Position numbers and translations under genes: made by a program
The notes under the pieces: generated by a model
What the model was told of the DNA's origin: nothing
What the model saw: the letters and a program-made list of their open reading frames with translations, nothing else
Databases searched by the model: none
Origin: an uncultured Ruegeria sp.
GTDB taxonomy: Bacteria; Pseudomonadota; Alphaproteobacteria; Rhodobacterales; Rhodobacteraceae
Length of the DNA stretch: 64,000 bases
Assembly (NCBI RefSeq): GCF_947500045.1
Contig: NZ_CANMQQ010000005.1
Span: 124,001 to 188,000, forward strand
Direction: 5' to 3'
Part shown: piece by piece, positions 62,492 through 64,000 of the stretch
Layout of the letters: the number at the start of each line of letters is the position of its first letter
How positions within the stretch are numbered: position 1 is the stretch's first letter

Positions 62492-64000
62492 TTAAGTCCC
62501 GTTCAGGATCATCAATTGCAACGCAGCCCGGCGCGCGGTGTCTTCAAGCCCGACACGGCGGAACGCGGCAATCGCCGCTGTCAGGTCCACAAGGTTGCCG
62601 CGCGCGCCGTGGGCAAACAATTGCATCGTTTCCAGAATGGCTTCGCCCAACTGGTTGTTGTTCAGCAGTGTGTCTATGTCAGAAGGGATGGGGGCAGACC
62701 AGGCAAAGCCCTGAGATATCGCATCGGCCAGTGGGTTAGGTGAGGGCGCGCGCTGTGGATCGCCTTGCGCCAGAGCCGCGAGAAACATGTTGGCTTCTGA
62801 TCCGTCGGGCGTTGTGCGCGCCGCGTCTTCATAAAGCTCTGACAATAGCAGAATGCGCCAACGTAGGTTTTCGGCTGCCTGGTTGGGCAATGTCATTGTG
62901 GCTAGATGTGAGGCGAACAATTCGGCAAAGGGTACTTCCAGACCAACCGTCTTCATCTGTGCCCAAGCAGCCGTCAAAGTCTTGGATACCGCCTCTGGGT
63001 CTCCGGATCCCAGCGCGGTTTCGAACTTTTGAATGGCCGCGACGCGGTCCCATACTGCACCAGATGCAGCGGGAGAGCGCTCGGTATACAGACCCAGTAG
63101 TTGATTGGGCGTCAGCGCGCCGATGCGCGTCAATCGTTCGGCGGCTTCGACCTGTGCTTTCCACCCTGCCACATCCCGCAGATCGGCGTTTGCAAAGGCT
63201 CGCGGCAAGGATGAGGTCGGAAAGCGTTCTCCGATCGCCTCGAACAGACGAAAGGTCAAAGGGTCGGGATCTTCGGGTTGGGGAAGATATTCTGCCCCTT
63301 CAAATAGCTCTGGGCTAAGAAAGCGATCAAGCAGAGCAAGCTGATCTTCGGGCAATATCTGCAGCGCGTGTACCGCTTCAAGTGTCAGAGCTGCCGAAGC
63401 CCAATCCCCGCGGCGCGCCTTGCAGAAAATCTGTGCCGCGTAGTTTCGCGACAAATTCGGTTGCGCGATCAAAGCGGTGCAGCTTCGATCTTCGTCACCC
63501 GTCAGCAATGTGGCATCGAACCAGCGTTTGAAACGCTCTTGTGTATCGGTCGGACCGGCCAGTTGAACCAATGACTGAACCGGATCAGAGGCGCCCAACT
63601 GCATCAGACGATCCAGACGCGCCATCAGCAATGTATCCTCGGCGCGCGCTCCGGCAGGGGGGCGTGCTTCGGACAGAAGCAGAGTAAACAACAGCCGCTG
63701 CATCGCGGGATTGGATTTGACCCGCACCTGCATGATCAGATCCGCCAACCGATCAGCATCACTCCTTTGCCATAAGTCCACCGGTAGACCCGTGACCGAG
63801 GACGCCACCAACCCCAGCGGAGGCGACAGTGCTTCTAACGGGGTGACCTGGACGTCCGGCTGTAATCCTGTTTGGGTCACCGGCGGTTCCATCAGCACCG
63901 TACCCGGCAGATTCTCGGGCGGGTCGGTCAGCCAGTCGATGACTGACAGAGGTTCCTGTGTTTGTGCCTGCGCGGTTCCTGCCAGAAGAAGCGCCAGCAA
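62492..64000 (-). CDS. Exported protein of unknown function, 5' end truncated by window edge
   Basis: 502 residues are visible. The start lies beyond 64000: the frame opens with the end of a signal peptide (LALLLAGTAQAQ), so only a few residues should be missing. The mature protein is mostly alpha-helical, rich in Leu/Ala and without catalytic motifs, resembling a repeat-type (TPR-like) scaffold. Two cysteines (RSCTALIAQP, IFCKARRG) may form a disulfide. It is followed at 2 bp by xerD. Function unknown. Confidence 0.75.
   Translation of the reverse strand: MLALLLAGTAQAQTQEPLSVIDWLTDPPENLPGTVLMEPPVTQTGLQPDVQVTPLEALSPPLGLVASSVTGLPVDLWQRSDADRLADLIMQVRVKSNPAMQRLLFTLLLSEARPPAGARAEDTLLMARLDRLMQLGASDPVQSLVQLAGPTDTQERFKRWFDATLLTGDEDRSCTALIAQPNLSRNYAAQIFCKARRGDWASAALTLEAVHALQILPEDQLALLDRFLSPELFEGAEYLPQPEDPDPLTFRLFEAIGERFPTSSLPRAFANADLRDVAGWKAQVEAAERLTRIGALTPNQLLGLYTERSPAASGAVWDRVAAIQKFETALGSGDPEAVSKTLTAAWAQMKTVGLEVPFAELFASHLATMTLPNQAAENLRWRILLLSELYEDAARTTPDGSEANMFLAALAQGDPQRAPSPNPLADAISQGFAWSAPIPSDIDTLLNNNQLGEAILETMQLFAHGARGNLVDLTAAIAAFRRVGLEDTARRAALQLMILNGT

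Noticed and set aside
1-64000. tRNA, rRNA and CRISPR signals
   Set aside because: No T-loop/acceptor combinations, rRNA segments or regularly spaced direct repeats were recognised by eye.

Overview
The window reads as chromosomal DNA of a marine Roseobacter-group alphaproteobacterium (Rhodobacteraceae). The basis is the family content: a reductive pyrimidine pathway, TRAP and ABC uptake systems, a TupABC transporter, an MprF-type lipid enzyme and roseobacter-type proteins of unknown function. A perfect alphaproteobacterial LexA box (GTTC-N7-GTTC) also fits. No rRNA, tRNA, CRISPR array, prophage or intact insertion sequence was seen. Genes are dense, with many 1-8 bp overlaps.

Layout. 1-8290: reductive pyrimidine catabolism. 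It holds the end of preA, rutR, beta-ureidopropionase, dihydropyrimidinase and a five-gene ABC uptake operon, with a RutR-type operator (1291-1308) between rutR and the catabolic genes. 8395-11714: tungstate ABC transporter tupBCA, facing an HTH plus periplasmic-binding-domain regulator that is preceded by a tightly coupled 41-codon ORF. 12276-14149: Mrp/ApbC Fe-S carrier and a flavin reductase. 14199-23004: a minus-strand acetate/short-chain-acid cluster (acsA, a second-type adk, a two-subunit Na+ symporter, a cNMP/CBS/nucleotidyltransferase protein, a membrane protein, and a membrane-anchored PAS plus DnaQ-like exonuclease). 23398-26552: TRAP transporter. 26577-29055: arginase, ornithine cyclodeaminase and an Lrp-type regulator. 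29146-31752: mprF. 31756-35619: NodT/HlyD/DUF3302 export genes, dsbB and a 51-residue membrane protein. 35728-38279: glpR and glpD. 38334-42652: RND efflux pump. 42946-44664: metG. 44774-47321: two MFS permeases. 47365-48023: ImuA-like gene with its own SOS box. 48041-51520: aspartic protease, MarC, ACT protein, ABC-F ATPase. 51626-55078: Bcr/CflA permease, ndk, TfoX C-terminal-domain protein, cytochrome P450. 55116-58860: degP-type protease and an OmpR-type two-component system, with a tandem response-regulator-like site upstream of the protease. 59507-64000: MobA-like nucleotidyltransferase, CNNM/CorC-type protein, xerD and a truncated exported protein.

How the genes work together. PreTA, dihydropyrimidinase and ureidopropionase convert uracil or thymine to beta-amino acids, and the ABC system probably imports a substrate or intermediate under RutR control. 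Acs makes acetyl-CoA and AMP, and the Adk next to it can recycle that AMP. Arginase and ornithine cyclodeaminase form a two-step route from arginine to proline. The least explained parts are the membrane-tethered exonuclease/nucleotidyltransferase pair in the acetate cluster, the orphan SOS-controlled ImuA-like gene, and the regulator plus micro-ORF facing the tungstate transporter.
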